A stretch of 64,000 nucleotides of DNA. Origin: Chryseobacterium salivictor. GTDB lineage: Bacteria > Bacteroidota > Bacteroidia > Flavobacteriales > Weeksellaceae. Below the pieces are notes generated by a model, which was not told the origin of the DNA, ran no database searches, and saw only the letters and a list, made by a program, of their open reading frames with translations. A program made the position numbers and the translations under genes. The stretch is from assembly GCF_004359195.1 (NCBI RefSeq), contig NZ_CP037954.1, positions 2,728,001-2,792,000 of the forward strand. The letters run 5' to 3'. Of the stretch, positions 25,166-34,392 are shown in pieces; position 1 is the first letter of the stretch, and each line of letters starts with the position of its first letter.

Positions 25166-26617
25166 AGAGGTAGCGGAAATTATAAATCAACCCATAAAAA
25201 AATAATGGCTAGAAAAAAAACCAATCCAAATAGAGATAGAAATAGCATTGACAGTCTAGATTTGACGGTTGAACATAATTTCCCAAAATTTCTTAAAGCT
25301 ATTAAACTAGAACCTTTTAGACATATTCCCTCTTTAACAGTTAATTTTAATCATCCTATTTCTGTAATCTCTGGGACTAATAGGTCAGGTAAATCAACTA
25401 TTTTAATGGCTATAGCTTGTAGTCATTTTAATTTCGTTAAAAGAAATCCTCAAAATGGAAATCTTGGTAGACATACTTGGAGTTCCTTGATGCAAATTAC
25501 TAACAAGGATGTGCAATCAGAAGATTGGACTTACTACATAACATATAAAACGGGAACTAAAATTGAAACTAAAAGAGGACAAAGAAAACATTCAACTAAA
25601 AAGTGGAATGGAATTGGAAAAAAGGAAAGTCAATTTAAATTTCGTGACGTTGTATTTATAGACTTAGATAGGATATTGCCTGCTAGAAATTATAGCAAAG
25701 TAATATTTAACAAGACGAAATCAGCTAACGAGTATACTATTTCACCAAATAATTCTAACATAATAGAAGAATATTTGTCATATGTTTTAGAAGAGTCTTT
25801 TGAATTAAATAAACTAGCTACTTATCAAGATAAGGACATATTTAAATACAAAAATTCTAATCAGTATTCAAGTTATAATGCAGCGACAGGTGAAGAAGTA
25901 TTAACAAGAATTATTATCGATGTTGTTGAAGCTAATAAAGATTCTCTAATTTTAATAGATGAAATTGAAATTGGATTACATCCAAAAGTGCAAAGAAGAT
26001 TGATTGAAGTGTTGTATAATATTGCCTTGAACGACAATAAGCAATTTATTTTATCCTCACATTCACAAACAATTCTTTCAAGCGTTCCTGATACCGCAAG
26101 AATTTTTATAGAAAAAGACTATTCAAACAACTTTAAAAGCATTCAAAATATTAGTGTCAATGCAGCGTTATCTAAAATGGATTCTGTTTCCTATCCGCTT
26201 ATTGACCTATACTGTGAGGACGACATTGCGGAAAAAATAATAAAAAAAATTCTTTCAAATTTACAAACGAATAATAATTTGTCCAATATTTCAGATTTAG
26301 TAAATATTATTATTTCTGGCTCTGCAAATAAAACTCATAATTACTTCACTTCTCATAAAGAAACATATGAATATAAAAAGATTAAAACTGGCTTTGCTTG
26401 TATCCTAGATGGAGATATGAAAACTACATTTCCACAAGAAGAAAATTTATTTCATTTGTACTCAAATAAAAGTCCTGAACTTTTTTTAGCAGAAAAGTAC
26501 CAAGAAATAAATCCTAATGGAACATTAGAGTATCACATTAATAATTCTGACAATCACTGTGTAATCTTCCCCAAAAATAGGATCATTTAAAAATATAGTT
26601 TTTAAATTTGAAAGACT

Positions 26618-26884
26618 ATGAAAAACAGTAAATTTTCAGAAGTTCAGATCATCAAGATATTATCTGAACAAAATCAGGGAAAAACGGTAAATGAGATTTG
26701 CCGGGAGCATGGAATTAGCCAGCCAACCTTTTACAAGTGGAAGAGCAAATATGGTGGATTGGATGTTCAGCAACTTTCAAAAATGAAAGAGATGGAAAAG
26801 CAACTTTCGCAATATAAAAAGATCGTAGCTGAGCAAACTTTGGAGATTGTCGTCTTAAAAGATGTGATCGAAAAAAAGCTCTAA
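26618..26884 (+). CDS. IS407-group transposase OrfA
   Basis: 88-residue helix-turn-helix protein (FSEVQIIKILSEQNQGKTVN, then ICREHGISQPTFYKWKSKYG) with a C-terminal leucine-zipper helix (about 55-88). It binds the IS ends. Its 3-prime end contains an A7G run (26871-26878). A -1 shift there enters the orfB frame (EKKALTPCEKRELVDYS), giving the OrfAB fusion transposase, the normal product of IS3-family elements. Length is standard for IS407-type OrfA. Confidence 0.92.
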   Translation: MKNSKFSEVQIIKILSEQNQGKTVNEICREHGISQPTFYKWKSKYGGLDVQQLSKMKEMEKQLSQYKKIVAEQTLEIVVLKDVIEKKL

Positions 26885-26904
26885 CGCCTTGTGAGAAGCG
26901 TGAG

Positions 26905-27804
26905 TTGGTGGATTATTCGAAAGAAATCCATAACATGAGTTTGCGCAAGGCGTGCAAAGTGTTCAGTTTAAGAAGTTCAGTTTATTATTATCGTCAGGTA
27001 TTTAAAAGTTCAGATGATGAAATCCGTGCAGAACTTATTTTACTTGCAGATTCTAATCAAACGTGGGGCTTTTGGATGATGCACAATCGGTTGAAAAACT
27101 TAGGCTTTGGATGGAATCACAAAAGGGTTTATCGGATTTATAAGTCGATGAGATTAAATTTGCGAAGTAAAAGGAAAAAGCGGCTTCCAGCACGGATAAA
27201 ACAACCACTGGTTCGCCCCATCTATCCGAACGTTACTTGGAGCATGGATTTTATGCACGACAGTTTGGAAAATGGCAAAAGCGTGAGAACCCTTAATATC
27301 ATTGACGATTTTAACAGAGAGATTTTAAACATCACTATTGACAGCAGCTTGCCCTCTGCAAAAGTAATCTCGCAATTGGAACAATTAATTGAATGGCGGG
27401 GAAAACCTGAAAAAATAAGAGTGGACAACGGACCGGAATTTATTGCAGAAAAAATGAAAGATTATTGCAACAAAGAGAATATCGAACTAGCCTTCATTCA
27501 ACTAGGGAAACCTACACAAAACTCATTGATTGAGAGATTTAACAGAACATTCCGGACAGAGTTTTTAAGTGTTTACCTCTTTGAGAACATCAAACAAATG
27601 AGAAATTATGCAGAAATATGGATGTGGATGTACAATAATGAGAGACCGCATAGTGCGTTACAATACCTTACACCACGGGATTTTTTATTGAAATATGGAA
27701 AACTCAATCAAAATAGCGCAAATGAGTTTCCCACATTCCAACAAAATTTCAACAACGACAACAATAAAATATTATCAAAAAACTCTACTTTTGAGTGTGC
27801 CTAA
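26905..27804 (+). CDS. IS407-group transposase OrfB (DDE integrase core)
   Basis: Catalytic half of the IS3 transposase, 299 residues as marked from a TTG. The true translation is probably by -1 frameshift from orfA, since the frame is open upstream to the A7G run. The rve/DDE core is complete: Asp in VTWSMDFMHD, Asp in IRVDNGPEFIAE, and Glu in NSLIERFNRTFR. An N-terminal HTH_21 region (LADSNQTWGFWMMHNRLKNL) precedes it. It is intact, so transposition is plausible. The C-terminal tail after GKLNQ is low-complexity Asn-rich. Confidence 0.93.
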   Translation: MVDYSKEIHNMSLRKACKVFSLRSSVYYYRQVFKSSDDEIRAELILLADSNQTWGFWMMHNRLKNLGFGWNHKRVYRIYKSMRLNLRSKRKKRLPARIKQPLVRPIYPNVTWSMDFMHDSLENGKSVRTLNIIDDFNREILNITIDSSLPSAKVISQLEQLIEWRGKPEKIRVDNGPEFIAEKMKDYCNKENIELAFIQLGKPTQNSLIERFNRTFRTEFLSVYLFENIKQMRNYAEIWMWMYNNERPHSALQYLTPRDFLLKYGKLNQNSANEFPTFQQNFNNDNNKILSKNSTFECA

Positions 27805-27987
27805 ACAAGGGAAGATTACAACTGCTTATTTGATAAAATGAATCAATTAGGAATTGGAAGTTCAAAGGATGAAGCTTTTAGTTTATGTTGGGAAGTATTC
27901 AAAGATTCAACAGATGGTATCATACACATTAACGAGTTAGAAAATTTCATAATACAAATGCTACAAAAATATTCTCCTGAATTATAA

Positions 27988-28272
27988 AATAACTTCCGCT
28001 AATAACTAAGCTTTCGTTTGTCTGCAAGAAATGAAAGCCCATAAGCAAAAACGCATACCCTACGCTCCAAAGCCTCCCGATTTCGGAGTTTCTTTTTCAG
28101 AAAATATTGATGGGAGTTGGGCTTTATTGACTAAAAAAGGAGTTCCGCTTCGATTCCGGCACCAAATTTTTTTTAAATCAATTTACTTCCGTTTTTTAAG
28201 AAAGGCTCAGATTTTATAATCTGAGCCTCAATTTTTTAACTTACACACTTTGCGGGATAGTGTCACATTTAA
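27988..28272. other. Intergenic between OLD-like gene and methyltransferase
   Basis: A 62-residue frame (28031-28219) has no recognisable features and is not called. The stretch holds the convergent terminator at 28204-28227. Confidence 0.5.
28204..28227. terminator. Bidirectional terminator
   Basis: GGCTCAGATT and AATCTGAGCC form a perfect 10-bp stem with loop TTAT, followed by TCAATTTTTT on the plus strand. On the minus strand the T-run is less clear. It separates the OLD-like gene from the convergent methyltransferase operon. Confidence 0.8.
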
Positions 28273-29496
28273 CTAAGTTAATATACCAAAATTGTTGTTT
28301 AAATACGAATGTAAATGTCTGGCTATAGCTTTTGCCAGCAACGGTGGAACGGCATTCCCTATTTGATTATATTGCGATAAATGATTTTCACTATCTTTTC
28401 CCAATTTTGTTAATAATTTGGATGAAATTTGCGTTCTCTTTCCTTTAAAAACATAATTATCAGGAAAAGACTGCAATCGAGCCGCTTCTCGTGAAGTGAT
28501 ATTTCGTGGTTGTGTTGGATGAATAAAATTAGAGTAAAATGAAGCTGGTATTGTGTATGATATCATATTTGGTTTAAGGTGTCTATAATTAGATGAAAAA
28601 AGAACTTGTGACAATTCACCATTTCCATTTCTCTTTCTGACCATCAAGTCTTCAGGCATGTCAAATAAACTTTCACCATCCATTATTCTTTCATATCTTT
28701 TTACGACTCGTGATGTATGTCTCATGGAAACGTGATTAAATAAAATGTTATTACTTCCCTTGCTAATTCTTTGGAATGTTGAACTACCTTCTTTAGTATA
28801 AATATCTTCTTCGCTCCCTTCACCAGCATTTAATTCCGGTAAATCACCTATTGCATCAATAACAGTAATTGCCTCTAAAAGATTTTGCGCTTTCCCATTT
28901 AATTTCGCTTTTTCATAGTGAAAATAATGTGTGATCGGCGGTATAGATATATCTGTGTTAAATTTATTACCTACAATGAAAACTCTTTCTCTAGATTGAG
29001 GAACACCATAATTTGCAGCATTAAGTTCCCAAATATTGACTCTGTAACCAATTTTCTCAAATGTTTGTCTTATTATATCTATCACTTTTTCTCCCCTCTC
29101 ATTTTTACCGGTCAATATACCTTTAACATTTTCCATCACGAAAATTTTAGGTTCCAAGACTTCAACCCATTCTGCATAACTTTTAAACAATGAATTTCTT
29201 GGATCTGAAGGGTCTTTTTTGCCAGCGTTACTAAATCCTTGACACGGCGGCCCTCCAATAATAACATCAGGTTTCTCAGGACAAATCTCCTTTATTTTTC
29301 CTGCTGTATTATATTTTTTTATATCATTATGAATAATAGTATGATTACTATTCGCCTTTAAAGTATCAACCGCCCACTTGTCTACTTCTAAAGAAAGTAA
29401 TAATTCATAGTTACATTTTGCTAATTTAAACCCTAATCCAAAGCCTCCCGCTCCAGCAAACAGATCAACTACCTTAATTTTTTTTTCTTTAATCAT
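28273..29496 (-). CDS. DNA (cytosine-5) methyltransferase (triad gene)
   Basis: 407-residue C5-cytosine methyltransferase. Motif I is VVDLFAGAGGFGLGFKLA (AdoMet), motif IV GGPPCQGFSNAG with the catalytic Cys (about residue 84), motif VI VMENVKGIL, motif VIII QSRERVFIVG, and motif X YNQIGNAVPPLLAKAIA. All key residues are present. It is third in a minus-strand operon with a GHKL ATPase and a Rossmann methyltransferase-like protein (10-bp and 2-bp gaps). Recognition site unknown. No nuclease gene is adjacent on this strand, so it could protect against an activity supplied by the two partners. Confidence 0.92.
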   Translation of the reverse strand: MIKEKKIKVVDLFAGAGGFGLGFKLAKCNYELLLSLEVDKWAVDTLKANSNHTIIHNDIKKYNTAGKIKEICPEKPDVIIGGPPCQGFSNAGKKDPSDPRNSLFKSYAEWVEVLEPKIFVMENVKGILTGKNERGEKVIDIIRQTFEKIGYRVNIWELNAANYGVPQSRERVFIVGNKFNTDISIPPITHYFHYEKAKLNGKAQNLLEAITVIDAIGDLPELNAGEGSEEDIYTKEGSSTFQRISKGSNNILFNHVSMRHTSRVVKRYERIMDGESLFDMPEDLMVRKRNGNGELSQVLFSSNYRHLKPNMISYTIPASFYSNFIHPTQPRNITSREAARLQSFPDNYVFKGKRTQISSKLLTKLGKDSENHLSQYNQIGNAVPPLLAKAIARHLHSYLNNNFGILT

Positions 29497-29506
29497 TAAT
29501 AATTAT

Positions 29507-30478
29507 TTATAAATTAGCTTCAGCAAAATTTGGATAATATCGATATACTGCAGCAAAATTTTTAATATCATTAGTATTCAGTGGGATTTTTTTAAATTCT
29601 TTATTACTGATTATTCCAGATGGTGCTATTTTCAATTCACATGGAAGTAAATTATTTAAATGATGAACTTCTTTATAAGTTAAATTAGGACATTTTATTT
29701 TAATCGAATTATTATCAGTTGATAGATGATTAATCTCTGCAAATTTCATTTTTACGAGTTCTTTTTTTTGTTTTTCATCGTATAATATTCCCCCCACAGT
29801 TAACATTTGAGCTCCATCTTCATATATGTAATGAAATAATTGCAGATAATCAAGTCTTTTATCATCACCTCCTGTTCTCTCTAGGAGTGTTTTTCTTATT
29901 TGTCTATTAATCATTTCGTAAATTACGATAGGGTAGTTTTTTGTATTCAAAAGAGTATCGCTATAAATACTAGGAATTCTCTCTTTTCCAACTTTTTCTA
30001 TGAGAGCTTTCATCTTATCTTCTTTTTTTGGTAAATGATTATCTGGTTCTGTATTAACTGAAATGAGAAACATACTTCCAGCTTTAGCATTTGCTACAAC
30101 GGAATCTAAATCTGCAAACATGAAATCATCAATTTTTCCATCATAATCTAACCAAATTAAATTTAAATGGTCTTGTAAATCAAGATTTGGTAATACGGTT
30201 GTTGTCGTACCGTAGCGCATTTCTATACACTTGTAAGGCTTATTGAACTCCATACGCGGTATTTTTGATTCTTCTTTTTCAATACTAATCATTTTATCTA
30301 AGCCAAAATACTTATGAAATAATATGAAATCGGTAAAGTAGGCAGAACCCATACCAATGTATCTGTAGTCCCTTAAATCACCTATATATGCCAATTTTTG
30401 AAAAGCTTCACAAATCATCTTTCGTTCAATTGACTTATTGGGTCTTAAACTATAGTTTATATCTTCGAAACTAGCCAT
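29507..30478 (-). CDS. Rossmann-fold methyltransferase-like protein of R-M triad
   Basis: 323-residue protein I could not place in a named family. The N-terminal half reads like a class I methyltransferase fold: YRYIGMGSAYFTDFILFH (motif I-like GxGS), then MISIEKEESK (acidic end of strand 2), then LIWLDYDGKIDDFMF (motif IV position) and FLISVNTEPDNH (motif VI region). The C-terminal half (about 200-323) is mixed. It lies 2 bp after the GHKL ATPase stop and 10 bp before the C5 methyltransferase, so it belongs to that operon. It might be an RNA, protein or DNA modifier or a catalytically changed sensor. Not a nuclease by any motif I can see. Confidence 0.65.
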   Translation of the reverse strand: MASFEDINYSLRPNKSIERKMICEAFQKLAYIGDLRDYRYIGMGSAYFTDFILFHKYFGLDKMISIEKEESKIPRMEFNKPYKCIEMRYGTTTTVLPNLDLQDHLNLIWLDYDGKIDDFMFADLDSVVANAKAGSMFLISVNTEPDNHLPKKEDKMKALIEKVGKERIPSIYSDTLLNTKNYPIVIYEMINRQIRKTLLERTGGDDKRLDYLQLFHYIYEDGAQMLTVGGILYDEKQKKELVKMKFAEINHLSTDNNSIKIKCPNLTYKEVHHLNNLLPCELKIAPSGIISNKEFKKIPLNTNDIKNFAAVYRYYPNFAEANL

Positions 30479-30480
30479 AC

Positions 30481-31821
30481 TTAAAGTTCATTTTCAAAAT
30501 AATAGTTAAAAGTGTGCAGGCCAACCTCTTTTGATGTTGAAGCATTTATATCTTCTTTTACTTGATTAAAGCGTTCAGTTGGTACTTGATAAGATATATT
30601 TGTCATTTTGCTTTTTCTTGGAGGATTAAACAGCTTGACAGGGTACGTAAATTTATTTGAAAGTGAATGTGTTTGTTTCAAAGCTTCTACAACCGAAATA
30701 GGATTTTCTAAACTCTTTTCAATTGCTTTATTTAGAGTTTGTTCTTCGGAAGGATTATCCTTTTCTTTCTCTGTTTTTAGTTTATCTAATAAATCCATGA
30801 CTTGTCTTGTCATAATAATCATGTTTCTTCTAACTTCTTTATAGTAAGGAGAATCTAAATCCATTCCAGTTTTAGTGGTATTCCAAGGTAATAAAGCGGA
30901 GTCTTTAGCTTCAAAAAACACATAACCTCTGAATCTATGATATTGGGCATGCCATAATGGTACACCATCTCCTTTTGAACCAGTCCAAACGGTTTCATCA
31001 GTCTTATTTTTTGCAATGATTAGTCTATCATTACAGAATATATACCAACCCCCATCTTCATCATCTTTAGTTGATATTCCAGCAAGAATTCTCACACTTT
31101 GATTTTCTTCCAACTTTTCCCAGAAAGATGGCTTAACATTTTCATCAAAGACTAAATCTATAGGAGTAGTTTTTAATATAAAATCATTTATTTTAATTAC
31201 TAAACCTTTGTTAATATTGAGCATGTGCTCATATTGTATCTCTTTGATTAATTGATCCTCAAATGTTTTATCATTAAAACTTAATTCAGAGTCATTACTC
31301 AACTCAGAAATTTTCACTCTAAAACCAGTTTTCGAAGGAGGATTTTTAATATCTTCCTGTAATGTATCTTCTTTGAAGCTATATTGCCAAGTTTCTTTAT
31401 CTTTTAGCCATTCTTGAACATCAATATCAATTTCAAATTTTGACTTTGGGGATGTCGATTTTACTTGGATTTTATTTCCAATTTTAAAGAAAGCCCTTTT
31501 CATTCCTATTCCAAATTGACCTATAGAATTATCAATTAAATTATGATTTTCTGATTTGCCAAAATTAAAAGCTGTAGTTCTTGCTACTTCAGCTTCCATA
31601 CCATATCCATTATCTTCTATGGAGAAGTATGTTTTTCCTAATTTAATGTCTATTTCAAAACCTTTTAAATCGTTTGGGTTATCAGCTCTGGTCTTTATTG
31701 CATCAACAGAATTATCTACTAAATCTCCTATAGCATCCCGTAGTGTGATATCTTTTATTAACATAGACACAAAAAAACCTTTTGCGGGATCTGCAGACAC
31801 AGTATTTTTATTAGTAGGCAT
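30481..31821 (-). CDS. MORC/MutL-like GHKL ATPase
   Basis: 446-residue ATPase of the GHKL fold. Motif N is LRDAIGDLVDNSVDAIK (about residues 28-44), motif G1 is IEDNGYGM, motif G2 is GQFGIGMKRAFFKIG, and an S5-fold region supplies the conserved lysine in LLPWNTTKTGMDLD (about 315-328). The C-terminus is helical. Iyer, Abhiman and Aravind (2008) described MutL/MORC-like ATPases linked to restriction-modification genes; this protein and its C5 methyltransferase neighbour fit that description. It probably undergoes ATP-driven dimer closure on DNA and signals to partner proteins. First gene of the minus-strand operon. Confidence 0.83.
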   Translation of the reverse strand: MPTNKNTVSADPAKGFFVSMLIKDITLRDAIGDLVDNSVDAIKTRADNPNDLKGFEIDIKLGKTYFSIEDNGYGMEAEVARTTAFNFGKSENHNLIDNSIGQFGIGMKRAFFKIGNKIQVKSTSPKSKFEIDIDVQEWLKDKETWQYSFKEDTLQEDIKNPPSKTGFRVKISELSNDSELSFNDKTFEDQLIKEIQYEHMLNINKGLVIKINDFILKTTPIDLVFDENVKPSFWEKLEENQSVRILAGISTKDDEDGGWYIFCNDRLIIAKNKTDETVWTGSKGDGVPLWHAQYHRFRGYVFFEAKDSALLPWNTTKTGMDLDSPYYKEVRRNMIIMTRQVMDLLDKLKTEKEKDNPSEEQTLNKAIEKSLENPISVVEALKQTHSLSNKFTYPVKLFNPPRKSKMTNISYQVPTERFNQVKEDINASTSKEVGLHTFNYYFENEL

Positions 31822-32164
31822 ATAGGTGATTATTTATTTAAATATATGGGAAATATATTCATTTTTATCTAAAAAAAAAAATTAAGTTTAATTACGCGTA
31901 ACTATCCTTCTGCAGTTTCTCCTTATTTCAAGTTTCAATAGTGCATAAATCTAGAGTTAAATCCATTTGTTACTCACGGAACTTTCATGATATTATTTCA
32001 CTGACTATTTTTACAAGAATTTAAATACTTAACTGCGATTTGTTATAGAGCATAGTTTATAAGAACAGAATCATTCAGGAAAAACTGCAACACCTATATC
32101 TTTTATTTTTGTTAGTTTGAAATTTGTCCGTACATTTGTCCGTGTCCGTAAAAACGTCCGCAAT
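31822..32164. promoter_or_regulatory. Divergent promoter region with GTCCG repeats
   Basis: Serves the GHKL operon leftwards and the methyltransferase/endonuclease pair rightwards. TATTTTTG at 32104-32111 fits the -7 consensus for the rightward genes. Between it and ATG 32165 are four GTCCG boxes at 32126, 32138, 32144 and 32156 (spacing 12, 6, 12), two of them in the longer form TTTGTCCGT. They look like a protein-binding array, perhaps for the Arm domain of the methyltransferase itself. Confidence 0.55.
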
Positions 32165-34390
32165 ATGGTAAACGTCAAATTTTATTTAGATAAGGCTGAT
32201 AAGTCAAAGCACTTTCCAATTCATTTGGTTTTAAGGCAAAAAGATATTCAGGTCAAGGTTTCAACTGGTGAAAAGGTGATGAAAAAAGACTGGGATGCCA
32301 AAAATCAAAACGTCAAGGAAACTGAGTACACTCATAAGAGCATCAATAAATTCCTCACTTTCTTAAAACAAGAAGTTGAAAAACACTTTGCATCCGCTCC
32401 GCACAGTCAGTTTACTGATGTGAAAGTTAAAGAGAAAATTTTGTCTCTGGTTCATAGCCGCAGACAAAATACAGAGGTATCATTGGTATGCGAAGATGCA
32501 ACCGAATATGAAACCAAACAAAAAGTTACTTTTTTAGATTTATTTGCTGGAGCAGGAGGTTTTAGCGAAGGATTTCTTCAGGCAGAACACGGAAACAAAT
32601 ATTACGACTTTCGTTTAGGAAGCGACATCAACGAGAATTGCGAATTGACCCACTTGGCTCGTTACAATCATCAATTGGGAATGGATGCGGATTTTTTGCG
32701 TCAAGACATTACAGAGCCAGATTTTATCGATAATCTTTTGAAGAAAGTAAAAGGTCAAACGATAGATGTTGTTTGTGGCGGTCCACCTTGTCAAAGTTTT
32801 AGTTTGGCAGGAAAGCGCAAAAAGTTTGATAAAAAAGATGATTTATTTGCCCATTATTTGAATGTTATAAAAATGCTTCGTCCGAAGTATTTTGTGATGG
32901 AAAATGTGAAAGGGATTTTGACAAAAGAAGGTGGCAAAATTAAAGAAATGATTTTGCAGGAAATACGCTCTATTATTGATTTAAAAGAGTTTCATCAGCT
33001 CATTCAATTTGTAGCAAATTTAAAAAAATCGAGCGTGGAAAATCAGTTTATCCTTGACTGTTATTTACAACGATTGAATTTTGAAAAAGCGGTTGACAAA
33101 GAATTGGACACTATTCAGGAAAACTATATTCAAAACATAGAAAACAAATTTCGAGTTCTTGCACCCAAAATTGCAGATTACAAAACGAGCAAAACCGATA
33201 TCAATTTCGCAACGATTCGCCACGGCTTTAATCTATTGAAACGAGCGAAAGAATTGGCATATATCCGCAAAAAAGTTATTCAAGAGAAAAATCATAACGA
33301 TTTGGACAACGATTTTTTTGCTCCAAAATTTGATGATTTTTTAGTATCAATTGAACCCAATAATATTATTGAAGAATTGCATAATGCTTTCCAAAGACTA
33401 AATCCGTCACCAGCTTTTCAAAATGAAATTGCAGACCTAATTTTAGCTTTAGAAATTTATAATTATTCTTTTGACGAATGTGTACAAGGGTTAACAGAAG
33501 TTGCGAAAAAGCAGCAAAGTGAATCAAAGTTAAATGAAATCCTCACGCACATTCGCTTATATAATATCGACCAACCCTTTGTCGCTTTAGCTTCTGATTA
33601 TGGGGTACCACAAAATAGAGAAAGGGTTTTATTTATTGGTTGCAGAAAAGACCAAAAATTGATTAAAACTGTTCCTGCAACTGTTTCTGCAAATGAAAAA
33701 GTAACTGTTTTTGAAGCATTGCATGATTTAGATTTCATCGGAAATGATGATGAAAAATTTAATTATGAAAACATTGATTTAAAAGCGAAATACAATGGAA
33801 CGACTGAACAAATGGCATCTTTGCTAAAAAAGCGTTCAATCGATGGGCAACCAGACCCTAAAAGTGGATTAACTTATGCTGAATGGTCAAGACAAGGAAG
33901 ATTAAATGGACGGTTTTCTAATGCCAAAAATCCATTTTATGTGAGAAATTCAGGAGAATTAGAAAATGTTTTAACCCATATTGTTGCGCCATTACAAAAC
34001 CATAAAACCAGTAAACAAAATGATACTGTTGTAAAACGGCTCAGTGTAATTCTTAATGCTGGAAACTATAATGAAGCAAAGGAGGAATTAAAAAAAATAG
34101 GTTTGAGTTCTGAAAAAAGAAACTACAATGTTTTAAAAGCAGACGGGCAAAGTTCTACCATAATGACTATCGCTGATGATTATATACACTACGCAAGTCC
34201 TAGAGCACTGACCGTTCGTGAAATGGCTCGTTTGCAGTCTTTTGATGATAGTTTTGTTTTTCAAGGAAAACGGTCTACAGGTGGGAATAAAAGAAAATTC
34301 GAAGTACCACAATTTACTTTGGTTGGCAATGCTGTTCCGCCTTTAATGGCAAGAGCTATTGCTTTAGAAATATTAAAAAATATTGAGTAA
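32165..34390 (+). CDS. C5 methyltransferase with N-terminal integrase Arm domain
   Basis: 741 residues from ATG 32165 (the TTG at 32117 lies in the leader). Residues about 1-115 (VNVKFYLDKADKSKHFPIHL, GEKVMKKDWDAKNQNVKE) read like the Arm DNA-binding and SAM-like start of Bacteroidota tyrosine integrases. From about residue 128 a C5-methyltransferase follows: motif I VTFLDLFAGAGGFSEGF, motif IV GGPPCQSFSLAG, motif VI VMENVKGILT, motif VIII PQNRERVLFIG and motif X LVGNAVPPLMARAIA. About 230 helical residues are inserted between motifs VI and VIII. The MvaI-like endonuclease gene starts 2 bp downstream, so this is the protecting enzyme of a type II system. The fusion to an integrase domain is unusual. 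Confidence 0.88.
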   Translation: MVNVKFYLDKADKSKHFPIHLVLRQKDIQVKVSTGEKVMKKDWDAKNQNVKETEYTHKSINKFLTFLKQEVEKHFASAPHSQFTDVKVKEKILSLVHSRRQNTEVSLVCEDATEYETKQKVTFLDLFAGAGGFSEGFLQAEHGNKYYDFRLGSDINENCELTHLARYNHQLGMDADFLRQDITEPDFIDNLLKKVKGQTIDVVCGGPPCQSFSLAGKRKKFDKKDDLFAHYLNVIKMLRPKYFVMENVKGILTKEGGKIKEMILQEIRSIIDLKEFHQLIQFVANLKKSSVENQFILDCYLQRLNFEKAVDKELDTIQENYIQNIENKFRVLAPKIADYKTSKTDINFATIRHGFNLLKRAKELAYIRKKVIQEKNHNDLDNDFFAPKFDDFLVSIEPNNIIEELHNAFQRLNPSPAFQNEIADLILALEIYNYSFDECVQGLTEVAKKQQSESKLNEILTHIRLYNIDQPFVALASDYGVPQNRERVLFIGCRKDQKLIKTVPATVSANEKVTVFEALHDLDFIGNDDEKFNYENIDLKAKYNGTTEQMASLLKKRSIDGQPDPKSGLTYAEWSRQGRLNGRFSNAKNPFYVRNSGELENVLTHIVAPLQNHKTSKQNDTVVKRLSVILNAGNYNEAKEELKKIGLSSEKRNYNVLKADGQSSTIMTIADDYIHYASPRALTVREMARLQSFDDSFVFQGKRSTGGNKRKFEVPQFTLVGNAVPPLMARAIALEILKNIE

Positions 34391-34392
34391 GA

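Larger units (their letters stand above)
26560..27820 (+). mobile_element. IS3-family element, IS407 group, 1261 bp
   Basis: Ends are TGTAATCTTCCC (26560-26571) and GGGAAGATTACA (27809-27820), exact 12-bp inverted repeats beginning TG and ending CA. They are flanked by the 4-bp direct repeat ACTG (26556-26559 and 27821-27824), which is the IS407-group target duplication size. It carries orfA and orfB with a DDE transposase. Both ends, both genes and the duplication are intact, so the insertion is recent and the element may be active. Confidence 0.93.
25205..27987 (+). pseudogene. OLD-like ATPase/TOPRIM gene split by IS407-type element
   Basis: ABC-type ATPase of the OLD/RecF style. Walker A is SGTNRSGKST, Walker B is LILIDEIEIGLHPK and the H-loop is SSHSQTIL. 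A C-terminal TOPRIM-like part has YCEDDIAEKI and the acidic ILDGDMK. The coding sequence runs 25205-26559, is broken by an IS (26560-27820), and resumes at 27825-27987. Removing the IS and one ACTG copy joins CAC-TG to C-TTA in frame and continues CLFDKMNQLGIGSS to a TAA at 27985-27987, giving about 505 residues. The interrupted product loses the last 53 residues and gains 9 foreign ones. OLD-family proteins are nucleases involved in phage defence, so this is probably an inactivated defence gene. The upstream HTH gene may be its regulator. Confidence 0.85.

Noticed and set aside
28031..28219. 62-residue frame before the convergent terminator
   Set aside because: No recognisable motif or conservation signal; AT-rich spacer likely.
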